Shown here: piece after piece, positions 1 through 7,466 of the stretch
Numbering within the stretch: position 1 is the first letter of the stretch
How the letters are laid out: each line of letters opens with the position of its first letter
From: Neobacillus rhizophilus
GTDB lineage: Bacteria > Bacillota > Bacilli > Bacillales > Cytobacillaceae
NCBI RefSeq assembly: GCF_018343535.1
Contig: NZ_JAGYPF010000002.1
Span: 584,103 to 648,102, forward strand
Length of the DNA stretch: 64,000 nt
Direction: 5' to 3'
Program-made: the position numbers and the translations under genes
Notes under the pieces: model-generated
The model's input: the letters and a program-made list of their open reading frames with translations, nothing else
The model's database searches: none
Told to the model about the DNA's origin: nothing

Positions 1-1
1 C

Positions 2-724
2 CAGCAGCAGAGGATAGGAGTTCTGCGGGCGTTGGCAGCCGATCAGCCGTTGATTTTAATGGATGAGCCGTTTGGCGCATTAGACCCGATCACGAGGGAC
101 TCCCTTCAGGAAGAATTCAAAAAGCTACAAAAAAAGTTGGAAAAAACGATTGTGTTTGTTACCCATGATATGGACGAGGCCCTGAAATTGGCGGACCGGA
201 TTGTCATCATGCGTGATGGGAAAATTGTTCAGTGTGACACACCGGATGAAATTTTACGCAATCCCGCCAATGAATTTGTCGAGGAGTTTATAGGCAAAGA
301 CCGTCTCGTGCAGGCAAGGCCGAATATCCAAACAGTAGAACAGATTATGAACCCAAGTCCCATCACTATTACGGGAGACCGGACACTATCAGAAGCGATT
401 CAATTAATGAAGCAGCATCGGGTCGATTCCTTGCTTGTGGTCGATGACAGGAAGGTTTTGCAGGGATTTATTGATGTTGAAATTATTGACCAAAAGCGAA
501 AAAAGGCAAGCCTGGTAAGAGATATCGTGGAAGCAGAGCTGTTTACCGTCGAAAAACAGACGCTTGTTCGTGATACGGTCCGAAAAATCCTGAAAATCGG
601 TATGAAATACGTTCCGGTGGTTGACGATAAGCATCGCCTGGCCGGGATTGTCACAAGAGCTAGTTTAGTAGATATTGTCTATGATTCCATTTGGGGTGTA
701 GATGACATGACAAAAATAGGTTAG
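2..724 (+). CDS. opuCA: Glycine betaine/carnitine/choline ABC transporter, ATP-binding subunit (5' truncated)
   Basis: The gene runs in from the left edge. The frame is open from base 2 and begins inside the ABC signature region (QQQRIGVLRAL), followed by Walker B (LILMDEP), the D-loop and the H-loop histidine (FVTHDMDEA). After the nucleotide-binding domain come two CBS domains (about the last 120 codons), the osmolyte-sensing module typical of OpuCA/OpuBA. The ATPase powers uptake of compatible solutes through OpuCB/OpuCD. The stop lies 11 bases before the next gene, so it is the first visible member of a four-gene operon. A TTG at 32 could look like a start but lies inside the ATPase domain. 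OpuBA is an alternative name that sequence alone does not exclude. Confidence 0.93.
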   Translation, partial: QQQRIGVLRALAADQPLILMDEPFGALDPITRDSLQEEFKKLQKKLEKTIVFVTHDMDEALKLADRIVIMRDGKIVQCDTPDEILRNPANEFVEEFIGKDRLVQARPNIQTVEQIMNPSPITITGDRTLSEAIQLMKQHRVDSLLVVDDRKVLQGFIDVEIIDQKRKKASLVRDIVEAELFTVEKQTLVRDTVRKILKIGMKYVPVVDDKHRLAGIVTRASLVDIVYDSIWGVDDMTKIG

Positions 725-735
725 GAGGGAGAGAA

Positions 736-1389
736 TTGGATACCATCTTACAATTTTTCAGTACATATGGGAGTGAAATGCTGTTTAAGACGTTGGAGCA
801 TTTATATATTTCGGTGATTGCCGCCGTGTTAGGCATTCTCATCGCAGTACCCGCAGGTGTGGCGTTAACACGTTTCCCAAAAGGGGCCGGAATTGTGATG
901 GGAGTATTAGGGGTTATTCAAACTTTCCCGAGTTTTGCGGTTCTCGCATTCTTTATTCCACTTTTAGGTGTTGGGAAAACACCTGCTATCATTGCCTTAT
1001 TTTTCTATTCGGTCCTACCTATCCTGAGGAACACCTATACAGGAGTGAGCGGTGTTCAAAAAAGTCTGCTCGAAGCAGGACGCGGGATGGGTATGACTGG
1101 ATGGGAACGGATCCGGGACGTAGAAGTGCCGCTGGCCATTCCCGTGATTATGGCGGGAATCCGCTTATCGACCGTTTACTTGATTGGCTGGGCCACCCTA
1201 GCTTCGTTTATTGGCGGCGGTGGTCTCGGGGATTACATTTTCAGCGGTTTGAATCTTTATCAGCCTGAATTTATAATTGCCGGAGCAGTTCCCGTCACGT
1301 TGTTAGCATTATTGACGGATCTTCTTATAGGAAAAGTCGAAGGCTGGGTAACCCCAAAAGGAATGAAAAAGATGCGGGAAGCTGCTTAG
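736..1389 (+). CDS. opuCB: Osmolyte ABC transporter permease
   Basis: A 217-aa inner-membrane permease of the BPD_transp_1 family with about five or six hydrophobic segments. The coupling-helix motif region (EAGRGMGMTGWERIRDVEVPLA) is the EAA loop that docks on the OpuCA ATPase. The start is TTG with AGGAGGG just upstream. It sits between opuCA and the binding lipoprotein in the same order as the Bacillus subtilis opuC operon. It is distinct from the second permease, opuCD, so the transporter is predicted to use a permease heterodimer. Confidence 0.93.
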   Translation: MDTILQFFSTYGSEMLFKTLEHLYISVIAAVLGILIAVPAGVALTRFPKGAGIVMGVLGVIQTFPSFAVLAFFIPLLGVGKTPAIIALFFYSVLPILRNTYTGVSGVQKSLLEAGRGMGMTGWERIRDVEVPLAIPVIMAGIRLSTVYLIGWATLASFIGGGGLGDYIFSGLNLYQPEFIIAGAVPVTLLALLTDLLIGKVEGWVTPKGMKKMREAA

Positions 1390-2328
<939 letters not shown>

Positions 2329-2339
2329 GAGGTGACAGC

Positions 2340-3056
2340 ATGGAGACCATCAATGATATTCTGTATTACTATTCCCAAAATGCGGCGTATGTCTGGGTTC
2401 AATTTTACCGGCATTTCCTTATGTCTGCCTACGGCGTCTTATTTGCCGCGATTGTCGCCATCCCAGCAGGCATCTTGATTGCAAGATACACTAAGCTAAG
2501 CACGTGGGTAATCTCGCTTGCGAATATTATCCAAACGATTCCGGCTTTGGCGATGCTCGCTGTACTTATGCTTGTTATGGGACTCGGAACCAACACCGTT
2601 GTCTTTTCCTTATTTCTCTATTCGTTATTGCCGATTATTAAAAACACCTATACGGGAATACGTAATGTGGACCATGCAATATTGGAATCTGGAAAAGCTA
2701 TGGGGATGACCAAGTTCCAGGTCCTGTTGATGGTCGAACTGCCGCTCGCGATGTCGGTAATCATGGCAGGGCTTAGGACCGCATTGGTCATCAGCATTGG
2801 GATTGCCACCATCGGAACCTTTATCGGTGCAGGCGGATTGGGCGACATCATCCTGCGCGGAACCAACGTAACAGACGGAACCCCCATCATCCTCGCAGGC
2901 GCCATCCCAACCGCACTAATGGCCGTCCTCACCGACCTCATCATGGCCTGGCTAGAAAGAAAACTAGCCCCCATCAAGAAAGAGAAGCGCAGGAAGCGAA
3001 CAAGACTCGGAATGCGGCATGGGGACGGTTCTTATGCATCATTTTTTGGAAAATAG
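2340..3056 (+). CDS. opuCD: Osmolyte ABC transporter permease with a repeat-derived C-terminus
   Basis: A 238-aa permease, second of the pair, with the EAA-loop region (ESGKAMGMTKFQVLLMVELPLA). RBS AGGAGGTGA precedes the ATG. After the last membrane helix the frame passes through a basic stretch (KKEKRRKRTR) and then through a dispersed hairpin repeat at 3014-3045, which encodes the final MRHGDGSYASFFGK residues and supplies the stop. The last 40 or so codons before the repeat end almost only in C or A, unlike the rest of the gene. The tail is probably dispensable; the transporter assignment does not depend on it. Confidence 0.92.
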   Translation: METINDILYYYSQNAAYVWVQFYRHFLMSAYGVLFAAIVAIPAGILIARYTKLSTWVISLANIIQTIPALAMLAVLMLVMGLGTNTVVFSLFLYSLLPIIKNTYTGIRNVDHAILESGKAMGMTKFQVLLMVELPLAMSVIMAGLRTALVISIGIATIGTFIGAGGLGDIILRGTNVTDGTPIILAGAIPTALMAVLTDLIMAWLERKLAPIKKEKRRKRTRLGMRHGDGSYASFFGK

Positions 3057-3090
3057 AGACACGGGGACGGTTCTGGTGCATCATTTTGGG
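3014..3090. repeat. GGGGACGGTTCT hairpin repeat, two direct copies
   Basis: Cores at 3021-3032 and 3063-3074, each followed by a TGCATCAT arm. The first copy lies inside the 3' end of opuCD and is translated; the second is intergenic. Confidence 0.9.
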
Positions 3091-3144
3091 GAGAATCGAG
3101 GCTCGTAATTTAGACTACTGATTTTAAAAGAAATTGTAATAAGA

Positions 3145-3190
3145 AAATCCCCCATTTTGGTTTTAGAAACGGTTACCATCGTGGGGGATT
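3145..3190 (-). terminator. Stem-loop terminator at the convergent opuCD/nitroreductase junction
   Basis: AATCCCCCA (3147-3155) pairs with TGGGGGATT (3182-3190). Read on the minus strand the stem is followed by a T-rich stretch, so it mainly fits the leftward nitroreductase transcript; it may also end the opu mRNA. Confidence 0.6.
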
Positions 3191-3263
3191 ATCCATTGGT
3201 AGCAATGTCAGAGGGCTAAGGGCCTTGGATGCTAGTGGTCTTTTTGGAGAGGAAAAAAGGAAT

Positions 3264-3293
3264 GAGGCACGAGAACCGTCCCCATGCCTCGCT
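3264..3293. repeat. Hairpin repeat, inverted orientation
   Basis: Core AGAACCGTCCCC at 3272-3283, flanked by TGAGGCA and TGCCTCG arms. It sits just downstream of the nitroreductase stop codon. Confidence 0.9.
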
Positions 3294-3298
3294 TTGCG

Positions 3299-3934
3299 TT
3301 ATACAAATTCCACGATTTCCTCCAATTGAATACGCGTGGTTTTGTATGCCGGTGCTGCTGCTTTTCCTAGGGAGATCAAGAGCATTGGCATGTAGCGGTT
3401 GGATACTTGGAACTTGTCCATGAATTTTTGTTTGTCGAAGCCGCCCATTGGGACTGTGTCATAGCCTTTTGCTTTTGCGGCCAGCATCAGCTGCATCGAT
3501 ACCAAGCCTGTATCAAAGGCAGCGATATTTTTGCGGACTTCTTCGGGTAAGTTAGGATACAAGCTGTTTGAACCTGCGATTAGGCGGTGCATGCTAGCTT
3601 CGTCCATATAGCCGGCCTCGAAGTTGCTTCTGTACACTTTCTCGATGTTTTGATACATTTCTTTATCCCCCAAAACCGCAATCACGGCTGAAGAGGTTTC
3701 GACCTGCTCTTGATTGTTTGCAATCTGACGGAGTTCTTTCTTTTTTTCTTGGTCATCAATCACGATAAAGCGCCAAGGCTGGAGATTGCTTGAAGAAGGA
3801 GCCAGGATAGCCTCATTTAAGATTTCCTCAATTTCCTCGCGGGCAATTTTAAAAGTAGGATCATATTTTCGAACAGAGTGACGTTCTCTGATTACATCGC
3901 TGAAACTTTGTGCATTCATAGTTGAAGTGGACAT
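3299..3934 (-). CDS. NAD(P)H-dependent nitroreductase family protein
   Basis: A 211-aa FMN-dependent oxidoreductase. The N-terminal RHSVRKYDP motif (FMN phosphate binding) and APSSSNLQPWRFIV (isoalloxazine contact) are the family signatures; the GMGGFD-like segment near residue 170 is also present. Such enzymes reduce quinones, nitro compounds or azo dyes in the cytoplasm. The ATG has a strong AAGGAGG site. It is divergent from an HxlR-family regulator across a 146-bp region holding two matching palindromes, so it is most likely repressed by that protein, as YodC is by YodB or HypO by HypR in B. subtilis. Its substrate cannot be read from the sequence. Confidence 0.9.
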   Translation of the reverse strand: MSTSTMNAQSFSDVIRERHSVRKYDPTFKIAREEIEEILNEAILAPSSSNLQPWRFIVIDDQEKKKELRQIANNQEQVETSSAVIAVLGDKEMYQNIEKVYRSNFEAGYMDEASMHRLIAGSNSLYPNLPEEVRKNIAAFDTGLVSMQLMLAAKAKGYDTVPMGGFDKQKFMDKFQVSNRYMPMLLISLGKAAAPAYKTTRIQLEEIVEFV

Positions 3935-3958
3935 TCTTGTTGCCTCCTTTTGAAAAAT

Positions 3959-4010
3959 AACTTACCAAAAGTAAGTTTTTAAGTTCGTGTTTTAGCTTAC
4001 TATTAGTAAG
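3959..4010. promoter_or_regulatory. Twin operators CTTAC-N5-GTAAG between nitroreductase and HxlR gene
   Basis: Two perfect palindromes sharing the same half-sites: AACTTAC-N5-GTAAGTT at 3959-3977 and CTTAC-N5-GTAAG at 3996-4010. Centres are 35 bp apart. They lie between the two divergent starts, the expected place for a dimeric HxlR repressor to control both genes. Confidence 0.75.
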
Positions 4011-4080
4011 TGAATGAGTCAAGCGAAAACTATTGTGATATAATGTGAAAATATTGGTGACAAGCAAATGAGGTAAGAAA

Positions 4081-4422
4081 ATGGAAAAATCAAACTGTAC
4101 CTGTACTGAAAATGAGATAAGTAAAATCTGTAAGGATTTCCATGGGACAATTGAATTTATTGGAAAGCGGTGGATGGGGATTATCATCTATCAATTACTT
4201 AAAGGGCCTAAACGCTTTCATGAACTAGTGGAGAACATCCCTGGCATTTCTGACAGGCTTTTAACCGAACGACTGCGAGATCTTGAAAAAGAAGGATTGG
4301 TCAGCAAAAAAGTCCTTGTCCCTTCGCAAAAGAAGGTCGAATATGAATTAACCCCAGGAGGCAAGGAACTTGAAGCGGTTATTACTTCGATTCTTCACTG
4401 GGTTAAAACAAGGCAGAAGTGA
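4081..4422 (+). CDS. HxlR-family redox-type transcriptional regulator
   Basis: A 113-aa winged-helix protein with the HxlR core (IGKRWMGIIIYQLLKGPKRFHEL, then ISDRLLTERLRDLEKEGLV). Cysteines at residues 6, 8 and 17 lie before the helix-turn-helix; YodB and HypR sense electrophiles or disulfide stress through an N-terminal cysteine, so thiol sensing is plausible. A weak AGGTAAGAAA region precedes the ATG. Its stop codon TGA is the first triplet of a hairpin repeat. Target genes are inferred from the divergent nitroreductase and the twin operators. Confidence 0.88.
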   Translation: MEKSNCTCTENEISKICKDFHGTIEFIGKRWMGIIIYQLLKGPKRFHELVENIPGISDRLLTERLRDLEKEGLVSKKVLVPSQKKVEYELTPGGKELEAVITSILHWVKTRQK

Positions 4423-4475
4423 GGCATGGGGACGGTTCTTGTGCCTCATTAATGCACAAGGAACCGTCCCCCACC
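4420..4475. repeat. Hairpin repeat, inverted pair, overlapping a stop codon
   Basis: Forward core GGGGACGGTTCT at 4428-4439 and inverted core GGAACCGTCCCC at 4460-4471. The left arm TGAGGCA supplies the hxlR stop codon. Confidence 0.9.
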
Positions 4476-4484
4476 TATTTTTCC

Positions 4485-4520
4485 AAATAAAAAAGGGCAG
4501 CAATAACATGCTGCCCTAGC
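4485..4520 (-). terminator. Intrinsic terminator of the riboswitch-controlled peptide gene
   Basis: GGGCAGCA/TGCTGCCC stem with a 6-base loop; on the minus strand it is followed by TTTTTTATTT. Confidence 0.85.
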
Positions 4521-4536
4521 TTCGGATATCGAGTAT

Positions 4537-4674
4537 CTACAGTTGATTCGAAACTATCGTTAGTAATGCACTAAGGATGATAGTGGCGAAAACAATAGAG
4601 GTATATACAAGGTTTTTCTTCATCTTTTTCCTTCGCAGTACTTCCTCCGGCGTAAGCCAGTAACTCTTTGACAT
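4537..4674 (-). CDS. 45-aa single-pass membrane peptide under a c-di-GMP riboswitch
   Basis: Starting at ATG 4674 (MSKSYWLTPEEV...) the product has a charged N-terminal half with RRKKMKK and one C-terminal membrane helix (VYTSIVFATIILSALLTIV). The strong AAAGGGGG site 5-9 bases upstream fixes this start; a longer 62-codon reading would begin inside the riboswitch. Family unknown to me. Its leader is a c-di-GMP-I riboswitch and it is followed by its own terminator, so it is a monocistronic c-di-GMP-controlled unit. The charge layout predicts the N-terminus in the cytoplasm. Function cannot be assigned; a role in envelope, motility or adhesion switching is only inferred from the ligand. Confidence 0.8.
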   Translation of the reverse strand: MSKSYWLTPEEVLRRKKMKKNLVYTSIVFATIILSALLTIVSNQL

Positions 4675-4694
4675 CAAAATTCCCCCTTTAGAAT
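4675..4694 (-). promoter_or_regulatory. RBS-sequestering hairpin, probable expression platform
   Basis: On the minus strand ATCAATTC and GAATTTTGAT can pair, with the AAAGGGG ribosome site in the loop and the start codon at the 3' edge. This suggests translational control by the adjacent aptamer. Confidence 0.55.
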
Positions 4695-4776
4695 TGATGG
4701 CAGCTGGCTGGCCTTGCTCCATCACAGAGGCCCCTATAGCTTTGCGTCATCACCTTTCAGTGATTTTGCCCTTAAA
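4694..4776 (-). ncRNA. Cyclic di-GMP-I riboswitch (GEMM class)
   Basis: Read on the minus strand: GGGCAAA, a small hairpin with a GAAA-type loop (ATCAC-TGAAAG-GTGAT), then the signature GACGCAAAGCTATAGGG, a variable stem and a closing GGCCAGCCAGCTGCC segment. These are the conserved ligand-pocket and tetraloop/receptor elements of the GEMM aptamer in Bacillus. It lies directly upstream of the 45-aa peptide gene. Confidence 0.9.
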
Positions 4777-5093
4777 TCAAGATTAAAGGATTTTAAAGAA
4801 ATTGTCTAGATTTGTCGAAATGAAACATGGGGACGGTTCTCGTGCCTCATTTTCAGCCCGTTTTGATGCACAAGAACCGTCCCCATGCCTCCATCTGTTA
4901 AGAAAACATGGCAATCAGTCCAATATCATCTATTTACGACTAATTATGACAGTTTTGCGACAGAAAATGATGCTTTATGACGATTACTATAGAGGGGGAG
5001 TTCGTTGAATGTTGTGCATTTAGTAAAAAAGGTATAGAGAAAATTCCCCGGCAAAAACGGTTGATTTTACTATCTAGAGAGAGAAATGGAGAT
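4775..5093. other. Divergent upstream region with a repeat pair
   Basis: Between the riboswitch and the LysM/SH3 gene there is an inverted repeat pair (4823-4893) and an AT-rich stretch with a strong GAGGGGGAG site at about 4992. That site is followed by starts leading only to very short frames, so I could not assign it to a gene. Promoters in both directions are expected here but not clearly readable. Confidence 0.5.
4823..4893. repeat. Hairpin repeat, inverted pair
   Basis: GGGGACGGTTCT at 4829-4840 and AGAACCGTCCCC at 4873-4884, with TGCCTCAT and TTGATGCA inner arms; can fold as one long cruciform. Confidence 0.9.
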
Positions 5094-6362
5094 ATGATGA
5101 TTTTGACAAAAGAATTTGTTCTTAATGGGGAAATAGCACTTAGCAGGAAAGTAACGCATGGAAACAGCAAGAAAACACAAAACGTGCCTGCCTTCACTTC
5201 AAGGATGGAAAAACGAGAATATTATAAAAGCATACAGTTCGATCTTCGAAATGTATTAGATGTCAAAGGGTTCTTAAAAGATATTAGGGCAAATTGGAAT
5301 ACATATGTGTCACAGGTGAGCGAGTGGATTCAAAGAAATGTTGTAAAAAGGCTCGTCGTGACGGGCATTTTTACCGTTGTTCTTGGCTTGTATACAAGTG
5401 CGGCGAATGCGGCATTTATTCAAGAATACACCTATCAGGTGAAAACTGGAGAAAACATTGAAACGATAGCGGCAAAACATGGCGTCACCGCTCAGGAAAT
5501 TTTAGATGCCAATGGGATTTCTTCTATTGAAGGCAAGAAAATTCTATTGCCAATCGTGGAAGACAGGACTGTTACCGCCACAACACTGAATGTCCGTTCC
5601 CGGCCGAACACGGAAAGCAGCATTCTTGGAACCTATAAAAGAGGGGAAACGGTCAAGGTTGCATTCATCGAAAACGGATGGGCGGCAATCCTGATTAACG
5701 GACGCGTTTGTTATGTGAGTGCTGCGTACCTTTCACAAAAACAAGTCGTTGCGTCTCAAGCAAAAACGATGTATGTGACAGCCACATCGTTAAGAGTTAG
5801 AGAAGGGGCATCAATGAGCAGTGCTGTAATCGGTTCGTTAAAATTTAACGAAGGCGTGTCCGTAATCTCAACCTCTTATGGCTGGGCACAAATTCAATAC
5901 AATGGCAAAACCGCGTTTGTGAGTGCCACCTATTTATCTAATAACGCACCAGCAAATGTAAATAATGAGCCTAGTAAAAACAACAACACAACGACAAGTT
6001 CATCTGTGTATGTGATTAAGAGCGGGGATACTTTTACAAAAATCAGTAAGGCACTTGGGGTCTCAGTTGCATCCGTTCAAGCACTAAATCCAACAGTGGA
6101 CCCGGTCAAGTTGAAAATTGGCCAAACCATCAACATCCCTGACACAACTGCCACCGCACCTAATCAAATAAGCGTCAGCGCTCAAATCGGAGGGGTACAC
6201 CCAAACGGAGACTTTCGTTTCAACACCCCTGATGGCCGCACCTATAGTGCAAAAGCATCAGGTAACATGATCAATGAATTATTTAACCGCCAAGGACAAC
6301 AAGCAACCCTAACCCTCGAAGCGAAAAGAGGCCAACAAATGACCTTAATCGCTATTAAGTAA
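5094..6362 (+). CDS. Cell-wall protein with LysM-SH3b-SH3b-LysM modules
   Basis: About 422 aa from the chosen start. After a soluble N-terminal part comes one membrane helix (RLVVTGIFTVVLGLYTSAANA), which may act as an uncleaved or late signal, then LysM (YQVKTGENIETIAAKHGV), two SH3b modules (TVTATTLNVRSRPNTESSIL and MYVTATSLRVREGASM), a Thr/Asn linker, a second LysM (YVIKSGDTFTKISKALGV) and a 70-residue C-terminal domain. Peptidoglycan binding outside the membrane is likely; no catalytic domain is visible. Starts at 4977, 5094/5097 and 5205 are in frame; 5094/5097 is preferred for its GGAG at 5088. The final 60 codons before a repeat are rich in C/A wobble bases. Confidence 0.82.
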   Translation: MMILTKEFVLNGEIALSRKVTHGNSKKTQNVPAFTSRMEKREYYKSIQFDLRNVLDVKGFLKDIRANWNTYVSQVSEWIQRNVVKRLVVTGIFTVVLGLYTSAANAAFIQEYTYQVKTGENIETIAAKHGVTAQEILDANGISSIEGKKILLPIVEDRTVTATTLNVRSRPNTESSILGTYKRGETVKVAFIENGWAAILINGRVCYVSAAYLSQKQVVASQAKTMYVTATSLRVREGASMSSAVIGSLKFNEGVSVISTSYGWAQIQYNGKTAFVSATYLSNNAPANVNNEPSKNNNTTTSSSVYVIKSGDTFTKISKALGVSVASVQALNPTVDPVKLKIGQTINIPDTTATAPNQISVSAQIGGVHPNGDFRFNTPDGRTYSAKASGNMINELFNRQGQQATLTLEAKRGQQMTLIAIK

Positions 6363-6364
6363 TC

Positions 6365-6422
6365 ATGGGGACGGTTCTTGTGCCTCATTTTAGCCCATTT
6401 TGAGGCAAAAGAACCGTCCCTT
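6365..6422. repeat. Hairpin repeat, inverted pair
   Basis: GGGGACGGTTCT at 6367-6378 and AGAACCGTCCCT at 6410-6421, starting two bases after the stop codon of the LysM/SH3 gene. Confidence 0.9.
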
Positions 6423-6429
6423 TGTATCA

Positions 6430-6460
6430 AAAAAGTGCACGCCAATAGCGTGCACTTTTT
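6430..6460 (+). terminator. Strong bidirectional terminator
   Basis: AAAAAGTGCACGC, 5-base loop, GCGTGCACTTTTT: 13 perfect pairs with A/T tails on both sides. Confidence 0.93.
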
Positions 6461-6534
6461 GGTCGTGCTCTTTTTTTAGTATTCAAAGCCAATTGAATCA
6501 TATATATATACATGGAGGAGGAGGGATTACTCTG

Positions 6535-7353
6535 TTGATTGAGGTGCTGTTGCTTGAAGGTCAATCAATGTGGAATGTTCCGTTGTTGGTGATTCTAGCG
6601 GGTATTTCTGTTGTTTATTCGTTGTTGTTGCATCGGTTTACGGACATCAAATTGTATCATAGACCACCGCTCTTCTTTTTCCTTGGTATGGGTTTGTTAT
6701 ATTTCGTCCTCGGCAGTCCGTTAACTCTCATCAGTCATCTTTCCTTTAGTTTGCACATGATTCAAATGAGCATTTTATATTTTGTTGCCCCGCCCATTCT
6801 GTTAAGAGGGATTCCAGGTCCCTTGTTTCAAATGATTTTGAAAAATAGCCCATACCCAAAATTGAGCAAAGTGTTTTTCTCCCCAAGGCTGGCGTTATAT
6901 GTTTTTGCGGCATTATTTTTGATGTACCATTTGCCGGTTGTTTTAAACACTTTTTCAAAAAATCCCTTCATTCACAATGGATATATATCGTTCCTATTGC
7001 TGTTGTCCTTCGGTATGTGGTGGCCGATTGTGTCGCCTGACCCAAATCAAAGCCTCAGTAAGGGGGAAAAGAAACGATTTGCTGTTCTTAGTGGCTTGCT
7101 TTTAATGCCGGCATGTTTATTATTTGTTTTTAGCGCCGTCACAGATGGAATTACCAACCCTTTTCTTACCAGGCTGACAGCCCATCTTTGCCTGCCCTCT
7201 CAGGACGCTTCCCTACATATACTCCCCCCTCTATTTAATACAAAGTATGACCAAGCGATGGCAGGATTTCTGATGCTGGGAATTCACAAAATGAGTTTAA
7301 TGGTAACCTCACGGATAGCAAAGAAGGAGTCCAAAACCCTAGGTGAAATATGA
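6535..7353 (+). CDS. ctaG: CtaG/CopD-type cytochrome c oxidase assembly factor family protein
   Basis: A 272-aa polytopic membrane protein (about seven helices) of the Caa3_CtaG family. Characteristic segments are LGMGLLYFVLGSPL, SFSLHMIQMSILYFVAPPILLRG and WWPIVSPDP. In Bacillus the family supports Cu(A)/caa3 oxidase maturation, and the next gene is a copper ATPase, which fits a copper theme. I chose TTG 6535, ten bases after GGAGGAGGAGGG; frame-open sequence farther upstream is hairpin repeat and terminator. Confidence 0.88.
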   Translation: MIEVLLLEGQSMWNVPLLVILAGISVVYSLLLHRFTDIKLYHRPPLFFFLGMGLLYFVLGSPLTLISHLSFSLHMIQMSILYFVAPPILLRGIPGPLFQMILKNSPYPKLSKVFFSPRLALYVFAALFLMYHLPVVLNTFSKNPFIHNGYISFLLLLSFGMWWPIVSPDPNQSLSKGEKKRFAVLSGLLLMPACLLFVFSAVTDGITNPFLTRLTAHLCLPSQDASLHILPPLFNTKYDQAMAGFLMLGIHKMSLMVTSRIAKKESKTLGEI

Positions 7354-7389
7354 AAAAAGCCGAACTTCAAAGTAAAGTTTGGCTTTTTC
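7353..7389 (+). terminator. Intrinsic terminator after ctaG
   Basis: AAAAAGCCGAACTT pairs with AAAGTTTGGCTTTTT around a 6-base loop, ending in a T run; it overlaps the last base of ctaG. Confidence 0.88.
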
Positions 7390-7466
7390 ATTACTTTATT
7401 CTAAAGTGTCCCTATTTTTAATAGAATATATTAATTTGAGGAAACCGAAAGTGGTGAATATAGAGG

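Noticed and set aside
4802..5008. Small proteins with MKHGDGSRASF-like sequences at many intergenic sites (also 10055, 12497, 33062, 33106, 33161)
   Set aside because: These frames are translations of the GGGGACGG hairpin repeat or run mostly through it, and lack ribosome sites; only the 42-aa frame starting at 33241 was kept.
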